Part shown: positions 34,201 through 45,900 of the stretch, piece by piece | Layout of the letters: every line of letters begins with the position of its first letter | Position numbering within the stretch: position 1 is the first letter of the stretch | DNA from: Lepidodermella squamata | Taxonomy: Eukaryota > Gastrotricha | Assembly: GCA_047495785.1 (NCBI GenBank) | Contig: JBLDXI010000007.1 | Location: forward strand, 2,294,001 to 2,358,000 | Reading direction: 5' to 3' | DNA: 64,000 nucleotides | The notes under the pieces: generated by a model | Told to the model about the DNA's origin: nothing | Database searches by the model: none | What the model saw: the letters and a program-made list of their open reading frames with translations, nothing else | Program-made: the position numbers and the translations under genes

Positions 34201-34370
34201 AATGCCGAGCGCTTGCGCGTTAATGCAGATTATTTCTTTGACATTTTTCTGTTAATTTTGATGCGACTTCTACCTATTTCGCATTCGACCGCTATTCTCG
34301 GAACTTGATTCGGGCATACATGTGAGTGAGTGAGTTTAGTGGGGAAATCAACCCCAAACTGTGATTTTCC
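34201..34370 (+). pseudogene. 5' relic of a Cys-loop channel gene
   Basis: The stretch from about 34257 matches the start of the intact channel gene at 39797: ATGCGACTTCTACCTATTTC versus ATGCGAATTTTATCTATTCC, then TTTTTGACCGCTATTCTCGG-like sequence. A stop interrupts the signal peptide and similarity fades after about 34370. The upstream 33500-33670 also matches the channel's promoter region (39540-39715). So the LamG-EGF plus channel unit was duplicated, and this channel copy died. Confidence 0.7.
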
Positions 34371-34987
34371 ATTTTGGGTAAATAAATACTAGGTGTCAGC
34401 CAGCATTGGGAAAATACAGTGACAGTCAAAAGATCCGCACGGTGGAATTGAGGCGATGCTAGTTGAAATTCTTCGCACGTGCGAAATGAGGCTCTTTATT
34501 CCCAGCAATACGGACCAAAATGACGCCTTTTTCACGATCTCCAAAAATAGCTCCAAGGAAATGGGGATAGTTTCAATAGTATGAATATATTCATGAGATG
34601 TCATGAAACTAGAACATTCTTAGTTAAGAGCCAAAAATTGCAGAAAAATTTGAGCACTTAGAGTAAGGTTATAACAAATCAAAAATAATTGTTCCATAAT
34701 TTTTCTGATATAATTATCAACTTTGAGGGCTCCGGAATATTAATTAGCACCTTATGAATATTCATATTTTTAAAACTATTAAAAACCTCTTGGTGTGTCC
34801 GAGTTACACTTTTTGTTTTTAGCTGAGTTTAACCTAAGCTTGGAGCTAAAAATAGTTCGGGCGCGTGTGAGATATTTTTTGCTTCAACTCAGCAAATCCC
34901 TGACCGTGCGTAACTTTTGATTTTCACTGTACAAGAAAATACTCGAGCAGTACGATAATTAAATTACCAAGCCACAGAAATGGGAGC
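34371..34987. other. Intergenic, no gene seen
   Basis: AT-rich sequence without recognisable coding potential, between the channel relic and a palindromic MITE. Confidence 0.4.
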
Positions 34988-35155
34988 GTTAGCTTCGTGT
35001 TGAATAACTCGGATTTGCGCTTGTTTGCACCTGTTACAATGTGAAAAGTAAGACCAGAGTTTGCGTGGATGAATAGCGGAAAAAATGACTCTTTACTTGT
35101 CACCCGTCACATCTTAGCTGACGTAAACAAGCCCAAGTTATTCAACGACGCTAAT
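34988..35155. mobile_element. Palindromic MITE, copy 2
   Basis: Same family as 19883-20075: GTTGAATAACTCGGATTTG at the left, AAGTTATTCAAC at the right, and CTTTACTTGTCACC inside. It is more diverged, with imperfect arms. Confidence 0.6.
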
Positions 35156-35887
35156 GACTACGAAACAGTGATGGCGATTTATTCTGCTTCGACAGCTATG
35201 GTATGCAGAAAATAACAAGTAAGGGGTGGCAAACGAGACAGCCGGGCCTACGACGGAAGGCGGGTAGACGATAGGAACAAAAGACGGTGCAGACTGCAGA
35301 CGGTTGGAGGCATTGCAGGCAGTAAGACAGCTCCGGAAGAAGCTCGAGACGGGCACAATTGACGATTTCGGGTTGCACGATCATCGACTGCCATTTTCAC
35401 TCTGCAAGGCTCTTCTTCTCTAGGCTTCTGGCGGAACGAGTACATCGAACTGGGTAGTTAGTAGTTCAGTTTGAAACACTATTGGCTGGTGCATGGCCCT
35501 GGCTTTACTACAGATTACCCTGGTTCGAACACGTTTCGTGAGAATGATTGATAAATAAATTTGCAGCGTCATTTTGTTGCAGACCGCGGCTCATTAATTT
35601 ATAGATGAGCTAGTTCCGTGAAAACCATTCTTTGCGCCTTCGCTGTTGCAGCTGCAGTCACGCTCGCCTGTTGGTGCGATATTTGCAATATAGGTTTAGA
35701 CGAAAATGTATTTAGTTCGAGAATTGATTCACCTATAAATTAACTAGTCACACCACAATTGCTGCAGACGAGAATGTATATATTATTTAGATGAGGAGAC
35801 ATTTTTTATTTTGCCCAACAACACATACAGCTTACTTTTATTTCTCGGGCTGTAAAAATAGATAAAATTTCTATACTCGAGAAAGGT
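35156..35887. promoter_or_regulatory. Upstream region of copy C, partly duplicated
   Basis: The segment at 35550-35650 is nearly the same as 29270-29360 upstream of copy B, so the promoter travelled with the gene. No gene was recognised before it. Confidence 0.45.
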
Positions 35888-38800
35888 ATGAAAAAAACAT
35901 TTCTATTCCTCGTCGCCCTGTTTGCAGTGCACGAGTTGAATGGGCAGGACTATGGTTCTCAGTATGCGGTGAATCAGTTGAATTTGACGAACATCCTAGG
36001 TTACTGGCCGCTTAATTCGCTATTCGGTCTGCGAGATATTTCCAGCAACCGAATTGATGCCGTCTCGCAGCCCACCCCCTCACCGGTGACGCAAGGCCCC
36101 TTCGGACAACCAGGCACAGCTATTGAAACCCATGCTAACAATGCTGGAAACTACCTGAACATAACATCGGATGCTCTAAGTATCGGCTCGTCATCGGTCA
36201 CCTTAGCCGTCTATGTCTACACCTCGAAAAGAGGCCCGATCTTCGAATTCCAAAACGCGACGAACAATTACGCTCTTCTCTGGAGGCTTGTAGCCGACAC
36301 TACAATCATGCAGCCAAATGCGATCTTCGCCGGCCCAGGACAAGGTGCACAAATAATTCAGAACTGCGACATGTCTGGTTGGCGCTTTGTTGCCCAAGTT
36401 TTTGACGCTAGCACTTCGAAAATGACAACAGCATGCGACGACCAAATCAGTTCGCCTCTTACCGTTTCGTCTTTCGATACCTATAAATACCTTTACCTGG
36501 GAGCAAGGTCGGTTCATCCGGCTATTAGACGAGTTCCATGATACCCCAACCTTTCCATTATCAGGAATCTTCCGAGTCCCAATAACGCGTTGTCTGGGCC
36601 TTACAACAACAAATACGCCTGCTTTTCAATTCATAAAACAGCGTTCAATGCAGCGCAACTCGCTCTCCTTCGCAGTCAGTGCCAAATGATAAATCGTAAA
36701 TTACGGTATCAAACATCAATCCCTTGGATGATGAATAATTATTAATTGCAGAAATTACATGTGCGTCTAATTGTCAATATGGAACATGCGTTGGCGATAT
36801 TACCACAACGGGGGGTTACCGTTGCACTTGCCAATCCGGCTGGACAAATTGGGACTGCAGCATTCGTAGGTTCCCTTTCAACTCCTGACGAGTATGATTA
36901 CCTTTCCATCCTCAACTAGCTACGTGTGACCCTGATTGCGGCGTTGGTGGTCGATGCACAGCTCCTAACACCTGCACTTGTTTTAACAGTTGGACTGGTG
37001 CTTCATGCAATTCACGTGAGATATAATTATAATTGACTCTCGTCGTCGAACATTTAATGAAGTGTCAAGTTTGGGTTGAGGTTCGGGGATCTCAAATGTT
37101 AGTTGTCATTGTCTCGAGAACGATAATTATTCAGTCAATTGTGAGTTAATCTTGCAGCAATATCCGCGTTCAACGTAGGAATACACTTGAAGGATTTAAC
37201 TTTTTCTGAAAATGATATTTAATGAAAGCTGGTATATACTAGCGCGGGCGGATAAAATCTCGCACATTTCCTCTTAGTATTTGTTGTGGCCCGAGTTTGA
37301 ATTCTACCCGTACGCGCTCCGGCCGGCCCGTACGCAGACGGGTAACATTTATTCGCTGCTTTAAAACATGCCCGTATGCGACGTTTACTGTAAATTTAAC
37401 AAATTCGAAAGAATAATCGCAAACGGACTACCGAATGGGTACCAGTGCTATTATTCAGAGCCGAATTGAGGTCGCTGGAATCGGGTCGCCGGGCTGGGGT
37501 CATCCTGCAACTAACGCCCTACCCGATGACTATATCAAGCACCGGCCCCAGCCGGCAGTCCGAGTACGGCAAACACTCCTGGTTCCCCTTGTTGAAATTC
37601 GTTGAAATTCGTTGTTAAACTTGTGGTTAACGTCGCATACGGGCACGTTTAGACCGGCCCGAGCGCGGAGTGGTAAAGTGCTGTTACCTGATGGCATAGG
37701 GGTCGAAATTGGGCTCGGGCATCAACAGCATGTCTCAAAACACCATTTGGAAAACCACCGCGAGAAAAAAAGTGAAGAAAATAATATTATATTGGTATTC
37801 ATTTATGCTTTCTGACCTTGGTTCAATAACCTTTCAGAGCAATCCACTGGCCGAGATCATTTGTATGAGTTCATCAATAACCAAGCGAGCCTTCCTAATC
37901 TACTTGGGTACTGGCCGTTAAATGGTTTGTTTCGAAATAGAGACATATCTGGCAATAGGATTGACGCAGCCTATCAACCTACTCCCTGTCCTAATGCAGT
38001 TGGGCCATTTGGTCAACCGGACACTGCCGTGGAGACCGGCAATGCTAGCAATTTCATAAGCATAACTGCGGACGCTCTCGATCTATCTCCGTCGACTCCT
38101 TTTACCGTTTCAGTGTTCGCGAATTTGCCCCAGAGAGGACCTGTTTTCGAGTACGCTAACGAGACGAACGTATTAGCTTCGATATGGCGTGTAAGCCGAG
38201 CTGATCCATACAACTTGCAAATTAACGAATCGATAGGCATCTCTAATTACAATGGCCCCGTAACACAAATCACTACTAATCTCACGGGCTGGCGATTCTA
38301 CGCAATGATCCGCAATCCAAGTGCTTCACAATTGGTAACAATATGCGATGATCAATACAGTATTCCTTTGACGACCCAATATGTGCCCACTTGTCGCAAT
38401 CTATTTCTCGGAATGAGGCGAGTCAAACTTGTCAACCTAAGCTTCCTACTGGCCTACTTATCATTTTTGTACATCTATAGGAACAAGTCCGCAAATGCAT
38501 TAAGTGGAATTTATAACAACAAGTATGCCTGTTTGTCAATTCACACCGCCGTCCTAACCCCGAGCCAGATTTCAACTCTCAAGGATCAGTGCAAATTGAT
38601 TAACCGTAATAAGCAATCCTTTAAACATTTATCTGTATTCCTTCAAGTAAGCATCACGATAGAGATAACGTGCCCAGCTAACTGCCAGGCTGGTACTTGC
38701 GTCGGAGATCTGACCAACGTTGGAGGGTTTCGCTGCACGTGTCAGACTGGTTGGGGAGGCTGGGATTGTACTATCCGTAAAGAATTAATGATTGAGAAAC

Positions 38801-39385
38801 TTTTCGCAGCAATCGTATTTTACAGCTGCATGCAACCCAGGATGCGGCACTGGAGGTAGATGCTTAGCGCCGACTGCACCGAACTGTACCTGTTCCCCAG
38901 GCTGGACAGGGGTGTTGTGCGATACTCGTAAGCGATGCTTAGCCCATTTACAGCCCACAGTTAACACTTCCCACTTTTTAGCTATCTGTCCATCTGGTTG
39001 CCCAAATGGTGGAACGTGTATCAGGCCTAACCGCTGTTCCTGCACAGCATCTTGGATGGCTCCGGATTGTGCTACTCGTACGTTTACTTTTTGCTTATCT
39101 TTGATCAGTGTGGATTTTGATAGCAACTTTCGTTATTAGCGGCCTGTTCGGCGGGTTGCTACCTTCGAGGTACATGTGTTGCGCCAAATCAATGCGTCTG
39201 CAATGCTGGCTGGACTGGAGCTGACTGTTTAACAAGTAATTTATCTGGTTTTATTCTTCAGAACTTTCTCTAATCGTTTTCTTGCTTCAGGAACCCAAAG
39301 TTAGAATACATCAAGCTTTTTTCTACGCTTGCAGATTATCACCTTGAATTTTTCAGCTTGCAGCGACCCGGGTTGCGCCATCTGA
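35888..39385 (+). CDS. LamG-EGF secreted protein, copy C (703 aa)
   Basis: Exons: 35888-36507, 36565-36695, 36752-36865, 36920-37015, 37838-38417, 38481-38605, 38663-38776, 38826-38927, 38982-39077, 39140-39235, 39291-39299, 39357-39385. Total 2112 nt divides by three. Domain order is as in copy A. The intron at 38418-38480 starts GC. The microexon GAACCCAAA is intact and leads to the tail RTQTCSDPGCAI. The 822-bp intron between the EGF pair and the second LamG holds the GC-rich dispersed repeat at 37304-37738. The first LamG is nearly identical to copy B. Confidence 0.87.
37304..37738. repeat. GC-rich dispersed repeat, copy 2 (intronic)
   Basis: GC-rich block inside an intron of copy C. It carries inverted words at its ends (AAACATGCCCGTATGCGACG near 37364 and GTCGCATACGGGCACGTTTA near 37630), so it may be a MITE. 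It shares segments with 363-650. Confidence 0.6.
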
Positions 39386-39796
39386 ATTTCCGATTACGCA
39401 CTATCAAACTACTTATTGCAATGTTTTCTCTAATCAAGTTCTAGGGTCTATAATTCTGTTTTTCAATGGTCGATTGCTGCGCTTTTGTCTCCTTGTTGCA
39501 ACGCCCTAATAAAAACCTTTCACGTTATGCCGATTACTTTTGTCTGAATGATAGGCCGATTGCGTTATCGATTGCTGTACAACAGAGGCCAACTCGAGCA
39601 GTACACATGTCATGAAATTACGGGTGCACAAATAGTGAATCATTTGAAAAATCGCGGCTTCGGCATAACCTGAGAGCCGAATTGCAATTGAAATAAATAA
39701 TTTAACATTTTTCAAATAAAGCCCACTCCGGCTTCCATCGATCGTAACGCATGCGTTATTACAGATTATTTCAGCGACGTTACTATTTTACTTTCA
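39386..39796. promoter_or_regulatory. Upstream region of the Cys-loop channel
   Basis: No gene. The 39540-39715 part is duplicated at 33500-33670, upstream of the dead channel copy. Confidence 0.45.
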
Positions 39797-40978
39797 ATGC
39801 GAATTTTATCTATTCCGTTTTTGACCGCTATTCTCGGATCTTGCTTCGGGCAAGAATGTGAGTGTAACAGCCCGGATGATCAGGAAATCAACCCACCAAT
39901 TTCAACAATATTTCGCCGCGAAATTCGCGCCAGGTGTCTCTTGTCAACCGAGGCCATGAGCCCGCAAGAGGACGAGCAAGTTGCGACCCAAGTCAAGGTC
40001 TACGTCACAGTCGACCGATTTCAAAATATTGATGATGTGAAAGGAGCCATGAGCATCACAGCTGGGGTGTCAATGCATTACTTTGTGCCCTGTGTTCGTC
40101 AAATCGCTCGGGAATTGAACTATAGCACAGACGGGGTAACGATAATGCTTAATGAAACGCAGTATTGGAAGCCGCAACTTGTCAATCGCAACTCACTTCT
40201 GAGCATGGGAATGACCGAGAAGACTACGAGAATCATGATGCTTCAACCTGAGACTGGAATGTTTGAATATATGATAGTCGGTGATCTGCTAACAAGCTGC
40301 GAACTCGACCTATCCGAATTCCCGTTCGATTCGCAGTCATGCCCGATCACGATTACTTCATTCGTTCTATCGAAATTTCTCGAAATCAGCAACGAAAGTC
40401 AGATTATGCAACTGGGAGGCGCAGTTTTTCCAACGTCGTCGAGTTGGGATTTTAAAGGCTTCGAGACAAAAACGAAACGCGACTTTTTCGGGCCTTACAG
40501 CTATGATGAAGTCACCTTTCACATTAAAATGAAGAGATTGCCTTGGTACTACGTCTCTAGCATTATGTTAATGAACGCGATACTGTCATCGCTGATCAGT
40601 ATAGCCTCACTCATCCCGCCGGATTCTACAAAACGAGCGCAATATGCCGTGACTATACTACTAGCGTTCGTTATGCAACACGACCAAGTTCTGGAAATAA
40701 CCCCACATACGTCGCAAAGTGTCTTCATGACGAATTACATTATGAACGAAATCGTATTGGCGCTTTTTGTTTCGATTTACTCTGTTATTATGGCTGGCGT
40801 TATTGATTTCTTTGGCGATGAGGCTCGTCGGAAAATTCTGGTTTACAAACGTCATGGCCAGCCTAAGTACATTAGTTTTTGCCGATTTATCGATACAGGA
40901 GCTTTTTTCGTGTTCCTAGTGTGGATGCTAGGTCTCCAATCATATGCTATGTATGTCTCGGCCAAAAGTAGTGACTGA
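39797..40978 (+). CDS. Cys-loop ligand-gated ion channel subunit (393 aa), intronless
   Basis: Single exon. Signal peptide (MRILSIPFLTAILGSCFGQ), an extracellular ligand-binding domain with a Cys-loop CELDLSEFPFDSQSC (two Cys 13 residues apart), then M1 to M4. M1 follows PWYYVSSIMLM; M2 lies within PPDSTKRAQYAVTILLAFVM; M4 is FVFLVWMLGLQSYAMY. The PPDS lead-in and overall layout are closest to nicotinic-type cation channels. The M3-M4 loop is very short (about 30 residues). The end of M2 reads QHDQVLEITP, with charged residues where a hydrophobic stretch is usual, so conductance may be odd. No vicinal Cys pair of alpha subunits is seen. Ligand is unknown. A dead copy lies near 34257. Confidence 0.85.
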   Translation: MRILSIPFLTAILGSCFGQECECNSPDDQEINPPISTIFRREIRARCLLSTEAMSPQEDEQVATQVKVYVTVDRFQNIDDVKGAMSITAGVSMHYFVPCVRQIARELNYSTDGVTIMLNETQYWKPQLVNRNSLLSMGMTEKTTRIMMLQPETGMFEYMIVGDLLTSCELDLSEFPFDSQSCPITITSFVLSKFLEISNESQIMQLGGAVFPTSSSWDFKGFETKTKRDFFGPYSYDEVTFHIKMKRLPWYYVSSIMLMNAILSSLISIASLIPPDSTKRAQYAVTILLAFVMQHDQVLEITPHTSQSVFMTNYIMNEIVLALFVSIYSVIMAGVIDFFGDEARRKILVYKRHGQPKYISFCRFIDTGAFFVFLVWMLGLQSYAMYVSAKSSD

Positions 40979-41550
40979 AACATTTTTCGTTTGCATTTTT
41001 CTCCAAATCACTCCTATAATCAGTGTGCAAAGTAGCATCTGGGAGCTGAGGTGTTTTCTACCTGTTTTCTAGGACCTAGCCGAAGAAACCAAAGGTCCCC
41101 CCTCGTGGATTATTCAGCCTTCCTCTGGTTGGAGTCACGGAGCTGTGGTGTCGCACCCCAGCACCCCAGTACTTCGCACCCTGCCTATAATATAACGGTG
41201 AAAATATTGATGATGTGACTCAGTAAGAAAAAAATGTTTCTTGCTAATAATATTTCACCGCATGAAATAGAAACTACAATAAAAACGCATAAATATATCA
41301 ACCTTTCACCGAATCCGAGAAAACGGCAAAGTGGAGTGAAAATATACGCCACAGGAAAAAAACTCGAACTGAATATCGAACTAGAATGCGCTTGATGCTT
41401 AATGCTACCAGAAAATCACACCAGCCCGTTGTTGCGATGCTGAGGTATTTCATAATATATTGAGGTTCATCAATAAATGAATGAGTTGTACGAAAATCAT
41501 GATATCCTTGCCGTTGCGCGCAACTAGTAGAAATCGCGAAAAGGAAAAGC
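40979..41550. other. 3' flank of the channel gene
   Basis: No gene was recognised. The last 100 bp resemble the promoter region of the LamG-EGF family (TTCATCAATAAATGAATGAG), which belongs to the relic that follows. Confidence 0.4.
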
Positions 41551-41970
41551 ATGCTTGCTTGGATTTTTATTCTTCTCTCAGCTCATGAGGTATTGGGGCA
41601 GGATTTTTGCGTTCAATTCGCCTTAAATAAAGTGGCTATGCCAAATATCGTTGGATCTATGTTGTCTCCACACCATCTTCTTACCCAGTGGTCCAAGGCC
41701 CATTCGGCCAGCCGGGTACAGCTACACCTTTTTTCCTTTGCAATTTCACTATTTTTATTAAAGAAACACGTGTTTATTTTTTCATGATTCTCAGCTTCTT
41801 CATTTTATTCATTTTTTTACTTTTTTCTACCTAAGGATTTACTCGATCTTCGAAGGTTCGCTGTATGCGAATACGAAACCCGAATTGGATGAAAATGGAA
41901 ATGAAAATGAAATTGCAAAGGAAAAAATGTGTATAGAGACACACGCTAACAATTCTGACAACTATTGACA
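41551..41970 (+). pseudogene. LamG-EGF family relic (first LamG exon)
   Basis: It starts like an intact copy (signal peptide then AHEVLGQDF, matching HELNGQDYG). After about 41655 it is broken by a deletion and frameshift. Pieces such as GGCCCATTCGGCCAGCCGGG (GPFGQPG) and GAGACACACGCTAACAATTC (ETHANN) follow, the last displaced by about 200 bp of unrelated sequence. No EGF exons remain. Confidence 0.75.
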
Positions 41971-42902
41971 ACTGGAAGGAAGTAAGAGAGTAAAAGAAGA
42001 ATTCATTAATTAAGAGCGCAATTGGATATTGAATAGAACTTTGACCGACGCTAATAACATTTCTCCGTGAAATGATGCTGCATTTTTTTATCTATTTTAG
42101 AAATTATAGCAAAAGAAGTGGGATAGAGTGGGAAGTTATGTTAGGCCTTGCTAGTTTGCGTTCGAGAATCTACGATAGTGGAACTTCCATTGGAATTTCA
42201 AGGTGGATGTTCAGGGCATTGCGTCTGGTGTTGTTTGTAAAATGGGTTTTCGAAGCAGTCGAAAGCGGGTAAATCCTGTCGGTTAATACTGATTTGAAGC
42301 TGAATTCGGAGAAATTAAATTCATTTTCCTGGCAGACAATGGCTTTTCAATTTGAAGAATGAAATATGGGAATTTAGAAATCTTTATAGCCACCCTTTTG
42401 CTCATGAGCTGCTTCCCGATGCTAAGCGAGGTCTCATAGCGATACTGCTCCGAGGCATGTAAATCAATGTATTTGATTTTTTATCATTTTTAATTGTTAT
42501 GTGAAAACAAAATGGCGTGTGGAATGTTGGGTATTTTACCTTTACATGATAAATGGCTCACACCTTGTTATATTATTGATCTAGAGAAAATGCGGGAAAT
42601 TTATTCACCTATCAATTAATTCGGTTTACCGTCGTTGCCATCGGGCCTTGGGCGTTGAAAAAATTATATGCGAATTTATCAACATTATTTTCGATCGTTA
42701 GCAAGTTGGCGATGAAACCAGTCATAAATCACGCTAGCCCATGGGTGCAATGCGTATGCTGCATTGATCCAGACGAACTGCGAGGCGAATTGATAGGCCT
42801 ATTAATCAAGTAATAACATGACGGGGGTCCATCAATAAATAGATGAGCTGGTTTTCCATAAAGTTACACGCAAGACATGCTAATCTCGCAGTTGCGCATT
42901 TT
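41971..42902. other. Intergenic before copy D
   Basis: No convincing gene. Short open frames near 42350-42460 show no family signature. The region just before copy D is its presumed promoter. Confidence 0.4.
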
Positions 42903-45900
42903 ATGAAACCAAGTAAAAAAATGTATTTTTTGTATGTGAACCTCATCGTCCTGCTTGTGGTGCATGAGTTGAATGGGCAGGACTATGGTACCCAGTTCGC
43001 GGCGAATCAATTTTCAAATTTGACAAACCTCGTTGGATACTGGCCGCTTAATTCGATGTTCGGTCTGCGAGATATCTCGCGCAGCCGAATCGATGCCGTC
43101 TCACAGCCGACCTCCTCTCCGGTGACGCAAGGACCCTTCGGACAGCCAGGTACGGCAATTGAAACTCATGCTAACAGCACCGGAAACTACCTAAATCTAA
43201 CGTCGGGTTATCTGAATATTGGTTCTTCATCGGTAACCATAGCTGTTTACGTTTTGACCTCAAAAAGAGGTCCGATATACGAATTCGAGGACGCCACGAT
43301 CAATTACGCTCATCTTTGGAGGCTTGTTTCCGACACCAGTATTATGCAGCCAAATTCCATTTACGTCTCACCCGGACCGGGGTCCGAAATAATTCAGAAC
43401 TGCGACATGTCTGGTTGGCGCTTTGTTGCGCAAGTTTTTGACGCTAGCACTACGAAAATGACAGCAGTGTGCGACGATCAAATCAGTTCGCAACTTACCA
43501 CATCGTCTGTCAGCACTTATAAGACCCTTTACCTCGGAGCGAGGTTGGTATATATCGTAACAGTCAAAAACATTAATACTCTGCCTTGACAGAAATCTCC
43601 CAAATGACGCGCTGTCCGGGCCGTACAACAACAAATACGCTTGCTTTTCCATTCATAAAACAGCGTTCAATGCAGCGCAACTGGGTCTTCTTCGCAGTCA
43701 GTGTCAAATGATAAATCGTGAGTAGCGAATCTTATTTATGTTTCATTTAAAATGTGAAAAAATTGCAGAAATTACATGTCTATCAAGCAAATGTCAACCA
43801 GGGACGTGCGCTGGTGATATTACCACCACAGCGGGCTACCGATGCACTTGTCAAGCTGGCTGGACAAATTGGGACTGCAGCATTCGTAGGCTCACATTGC
43901 ATTCTAGAAGAGTAGGATAACTATGTCAACCCTTTATACCAGCTACCTGTGATCCTGATTGCGGCGTTGGTGGTCGTTGTACTGCCCCTAACACCTGCGC
44001 ATGTTTTACCGGCTGGACTGGCGTTTCATGCAATACACGTGAGACAAGAATTATCGATACTTTCGATCAATCAGTTGCTCTGTCTTCCCAATTCAGGACT
44101 TTCAATCTTAACTGGGGCTTAACTGGGGAAAATAGTGTGACGTATATTATGAGTGATGACAGCCGCAGCTCGGAGGCTCGGAATTTCCTTTGGGCTCAGC
44201 AAGGCTACAGCGATCTTACTCAATAATAATTCAAGGCTCGAACATGAGTTTTCGATCCATAAATCAAGAATTAATATTACCAAAAGTAAACCAAAATCGC
44301 GGATTTTTACATATAATATTAAAGAGCCAAGTTAGCATTTGTACCTCAAGCACGATATTCTGTACCATCGATCGGTACATCTTAGGTACATCTCAATGAA
44401 ATGTATTCATTTTAAGTTGGGATGCTTGGCGAAAACAGCTTCATTTTAAGGCCTGGGCTGGTTTTTTTGCCTGTTAAGACACCTTCAGTATTTTGACACT
44501 TTTGTTACCGTTATTTCTCAGAACGAGCATAACCCTCAATTTAAAATGTATAGTGGCAATAATGTCCGATTGGTAGCAAGAAAACTCGAATTAGTAATAG
44601 TGCGTTCACAAACTACTTCGGAGAGGCGTCCGAAGTTTTCGGCCACCGAAGTTTCGTAATCGCTGCCCGAAGTTTAGATTTTCGTTCACAAACGCGCGCA
44701 TTTCGGCCAGCGCGGCCGAAGTTTTAACAATAGGCGGTGCGCGCGCACAGAACAAAGGACGCGCACAAACTTCGGTTCGGAGAGCCCCAAAACTGCTCTC
44801 CGAAGTGCCTCCGAACCGAAGTTTGAGCGCGTCCGAAGTTATTACGCACGCACGCAAACACGCGCGCGCGCACACAGCCACTTGACCACACTGTACCAGG
44901 CGCCTCAAATTTGTCTTTCCGGTGATATTTGCATTGACAATGCGATCCGTTTCATTAGCCATTAAAAATTACATAGCAATAGTGATAAGCATTTAGATAC
45001 TGAGAAATTAATATTGCAAAAATGTCCGGTTTCTATGACGAATTTTTAAATCTAGAAATAGCGCGGCTCGTATGGAAAAAGTGGCTTTGATGAGAATGCG
45101 CGAGAATATTTAACAAATATTTTTTTATAGCGAATCTGGTGAACTGAGCGCTGAAATGTAGCTTCTTTTTATCCTCATCGGAGAATTAAGGTAAAATGGA
45201 AAAAAATTGCATTGACCCTGAGTACCCGCGCGCGGTGTGTGAGCGAGCGGCCAAACTTCGGCCGCGAACAATAGAAACTTCGGTCGTCACGCTGCGCGCG
45301 CGCGTAGAAAATGCCACTGATAAGGCCGCCGATTTTTGCTATTTCTCTCCGAAGTTTCTACTTCGCTCTCCGAAGCGGTCGGTCTCCGAAGTAGTTTGTG
45401 AACGCACTATAAGCCTCGTTTTGGTGACGACGAGACCGATTTAGTGGCAAGAAACAATATTTTGGTGGCAATTTTTGGATTTTCATATTAGGTGGTAGTA
45501 AACCCGAAATTTTGTGGCTGAAAGCATTTCTGGCTATTAGCTTTTTTCAGCTTTTTTATGCATTCTGACCTTGGTTGAATAAATTTTCAGAGCAATCCAG
45601 TGGTAGAGATAATTTGCAGCAGTTCACCAGTAACCAAGCAAGCTTGCCCAGTCTCCTGGGATATTGGCCGTTAAACAGTCTATTTCGGAATCGAGACATA
45701 TCGGGTAATGGGTTGGATGCAACCTTTCAACCGACTCCTTGTCCTAATACAACCGGACCATTTGGGCAACCGAACACTGCCGTGCAGACCGGCAGTGCCG
45801 GCAACTATATAGACATAACTGCGGACGCTCTCAATCTCACAGCGTCATCTTTCACCATTTCGTTGTTCGCGATTCTGCCCCGGATAGGACCTGTTTTTGA

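Noticed and set aside
44606-44962. Minus-strand frame inside the 814-bp MITE
   Set aside because: Its apparent protein is produced by the repeated ACTTCGG words.
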